DNA of 64,000 nt from CALJDF01 sp038121105 (GTDB taxonomy: Bacteria > Pseudomonadota > Alphaproteobacteria > SHVP01), in assembly GCA_038121105.1 (NCBI GenBank), contig JAYONB010000003.1, positions 186,001 to 250,000 of the forward strand, given 5' to 3'. Position numbers and translations under genes: made by a program. Below, piece by piece: positions 62,653 to 64,000 of this stretch (positions are counted from its first letter, which is position 1; each line of letters opens with the position of its first letter). Under the pieces are notes generated by a model, which made no database searches, was not told where the DNA came from, and worked only from the letters and a program-made list of their open reading frames with translations.

Positions 62653-63501
62653 CTAGAACGGCACCGCCAAATCAGGCGGCGGCAAGATCGTGGTGCGCTT
62701 CATCAAACGCTGCTGGCCTTCGTCGAACGGCTCGCGCCGGTGCATGGTGCTGGCATTGTCCCACATCACGCCGTCACCCGCCTGCCACTTGTGGGTGTAG
62801 ACGAATTCCGGGCGTACCGTCCACTCGAACAGCTCTTCTAGCAGCGCATCGCTCTCGTCGGTCGGCATCCCGACGATCTGGGTCGTCATGCCGGGACAAA
62901 TATAGAGCGCTTTGCGCCCCGTGATGGGATGGGTCCGAACCAGCGGGTGTTCGACGTCAGGCGTCTGTTTGGTCTGCTTTTTGTCGGTCGGTACCGAGTA
63001 GGTCTTATTGAAGGCCGCGTAGGACTGCACCGCCTTGCGGCCGTCGACGAGCGCCTTGGTCTTTTCGGGCAACATTTCGTAGGCACGCGACATGTCGGCA
63101 AAGGAAGTCTCGCCTTTTTCCTTGGGCAAGGTATGCGCCATCAAGAACGAGCCAAGGGCCGGTCTGGCCAGATAGATCTGGTCGTAATGCCAACCCACCT
63201 CGCCTTGCGACAAGATGCCGATGTCCCGGCCGGTCTCGTCTTTCATGTTCGAGATGTAGAGGATTTCGGGGTGTTCGCGGGACAGATATTCCGTCCGCAC
63301 GTGGATCTCGAGTTCGCCGAACCGTTTGCTGAAGGCAACCAGGTCGGCCTCGTCCATTTTGAGGCCGTGGAAAACCAGAACCTGGTATTCGTTCCACGCC
63401 TTGGTCAGTTCGGCGAGCGTCGCATCGTCGACCTTGCGCAGATCGATCGGCTCGACTTCGCCCACAAATGTTTCTTTGATCGGTTTGACGCCCAACGCCA
63501 T
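62653..63501 (-). CDS. TauD/TfdA family Fe(II)/2-oxoglutarate dioxygenase
   Basis: Dioxygenase (282 aa). Iron ligands: HxD in GWHYDQIY and distal His in TMHRREPFD; the 2-oxoglutarate-binding Arg follows (RLMKRTT). FSKRFGELEIH is the usual N-terminal segment. The family hydroxylates sulfonates, herbicides, carnitine-like compounds and others, so substrate is open. First gene of the operon with the flavoprotein and the lyase; the leader carries the GntR-type operator. Confidence 0.9.
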   Translation of the reverse strand: MALGVKPIKETFVGEVEPIDLRKVDDATLAELTKAWNEYQVLVFHGLKMDEADLVAFSKRFGELEIHVRTEYLSREHPEILYISNMKDETGRDIGILSQGEVGWHYDQIYLARPALGSFLMAHTLPKEKGETSFADMSRAYEMLPEKTKALVDGRKAVQSYAAFNKTYSVPTDKKQTKQTPDVEHPLVRTHPITGRKALYICPGMTTQIVGMPTDESDALLEELFEWTVRPEFVYTHKWQAGDGVMWDNASTMHRREPFDEGQQRLMKRTTILPPPDLAVPF

Positions 63502-63546
63502 GAATCACCCCCACCCACCTCGAGCGGGCACCCGTCACTGATTAAA

Positions 63547-63561
63547 TGTACGGACATTATA
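63547..63561 (-). promoter_or_regulatory. Operon promoter with GntR operator (dioxygenase operon)
   Basis: On the minus strand a consensus TATAAT (63556-63561) is followed directly by TGTCCGTACA (63547-63556), so the operator covers the predicted start site, about 48 nt upstream of the dioxygenase ATG. The -35 is weak. Same operator as at 58719. Confidence 0.65.
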
Positions 63562-63590
63562 GTGATCCGCGCTCGGCGGTCTACCGGTGA

Positions 63591-64000
63591 CTAACGGGCG
63601 CTCACCCGGGTGAGGAGTTGGACCGACAAAAGTTGGCCTTCGAGCCGCTGGTTGAGGTCCAAGCAGGTCGCAACCTCGTCGCGTTGGTCGGCGGCGACGG
63701 TGCTTTTGGCCGCGGCGACGTTGAGCCAAGCATAGGCACGGGTCAGATCGGGCGATACGCCCCGGCCCCGCCGATAGAGATTGGCCAGTTCCACCTGGGC
63801 CGGCACGCTGGCCGCCAGGGCTGCGGATTTGGTCACTTCGAAGTGGGCGACGTCATTCTTTTTCGTGCTGACCGTTGCAGCCGGAACGTCGCATGACGGG
63901 GAGGCCGCGTGGGCCGAAGTCGGAAGGAGAGCAAGAACAAAAATACACGCGCCGGTGAAGCGCCGGAGAGGTGCGGCGGTCGACGTTCGGACCCGAACGG
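63591..64000 (-). CDS. Secreted Sel1-like protein (5' end outside window)
   Basis: The frame is open from the stop at 63591 to the window edge (136 codons visible). Upstream of the first internal GTG it encodes a signal peptide (RRFTGACIFVLALLPTSAHA, then ASPSCDV), so the real start lies near or beyond base 64000. The mature part has a Sel1/TPR-like repeat (AQVELANLYRRGRGVSPDLTRAYAWLNVAA). Such proteins mediate protein contacts in the periplasm. Function unknown. Confidence 0.7.
   Translation of the reverse strand, partial: VRVRTSTAAPLRRFTGACIFVLALLPTSAHAASPSCDVPAATVSTKKNDVAHFEVTKSAALAASVPAQVELANLYRRGRGVSPDLTRAYAWLNVAAAKSTVAADQRDEVATCLDLNQRLEGQLLSVQLLTRVSAR

Overview
The window is a gene-dense, high-GC stretch of a Gram-negative chromosome. 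Evidence for an alphaproteobacterium includes a complete division and cell-wall (dcw) cluster of alphaproteobacterial type, split methionine synthase genes behind an ArsR-methyltransferase regulator, RNase P RNA, MlaA/MlaC outer-membrane lipid genes, and two GTTC-N7-GTTC direct repeats, the LexA box form of Alphaproteobacteria. I see no rRNA, tRNA, insertion sequence, prophage or CRISPR array, and base composition is even throughout, so this looks like resident chromosome. The exact genus cannot be told from here.

Layout. 1-15913 (minus strand) is the dcw operon: mraZ, rsmH, ftsL, ftsI, murE, murF, mraY, murD, ftsW, murG, murC, murB, ddlB, ftsQ and a cut-off ftsA, almost all joined by 1-4 nt start/stop overlaps. 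15914-16262 is its regulatory region, with a candidate promoter, four 10-bp-phased TGGGA-like repeats (MraZ box) and two LexA-type boxes. Next come rnpB, a peptidoglycan amidase, two EamA exporters and a DjlA-like J-protein. 20-32.8 kb is metabolic: a fused hydantoinase/5-oxoprolinase, two paralogous alpha/beta hydrolases flanking an MmgE/PrpD protein, PhhB, a DUF1330 protein, a GFA protein, three tandem short-chain dehydrogenases (SDRs), a membrane guanylate/adenylate cyclase and a PuuE-type deacetylase. 32.9-38.4 kb is the methionine/one-carbon operon (ArsR-methyltransferase, metF, split metH).

38.7-44.8 kb holds mlaA-mlaC, a histidine phosphatase, ettA, an MFS transporter and a methyltransferase. 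44.7-53.3 kb is mixed: an alpha/beta hydrolase without its serine nucleophile, two RraA-like aldolases, a BLUF photoreceptor, an orphan peptide-binding protein, a secreted subtilase, a methyltransferase and an exported protein of unknown function, followed by an AsmA protein.

55.4-63.5 kb looks like one catabolic locus: an acyl-CoA-dehydrogenase-fold monooxygenase, a TTC38-like TPR protein, a GntR/UTRA regulator, a second MmgE/PrpD, a CitE-like lyase, a 4-hydroxyphenylacetate-hydroxylase/4-hydroxybutyryl-CoA-dehydratase-family enzyme and a TauD-type dioxygenase. A shared 10-bp near-palindrome, [T/G]GTCCG[T/G]ACA, lies at three promoters of this locus and is the likely operator of the GntR protein. 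This locus, with unknown substrate, is the best candidate for an undescribed system. The SOS-type boxes in front of the dcw operon are the second.
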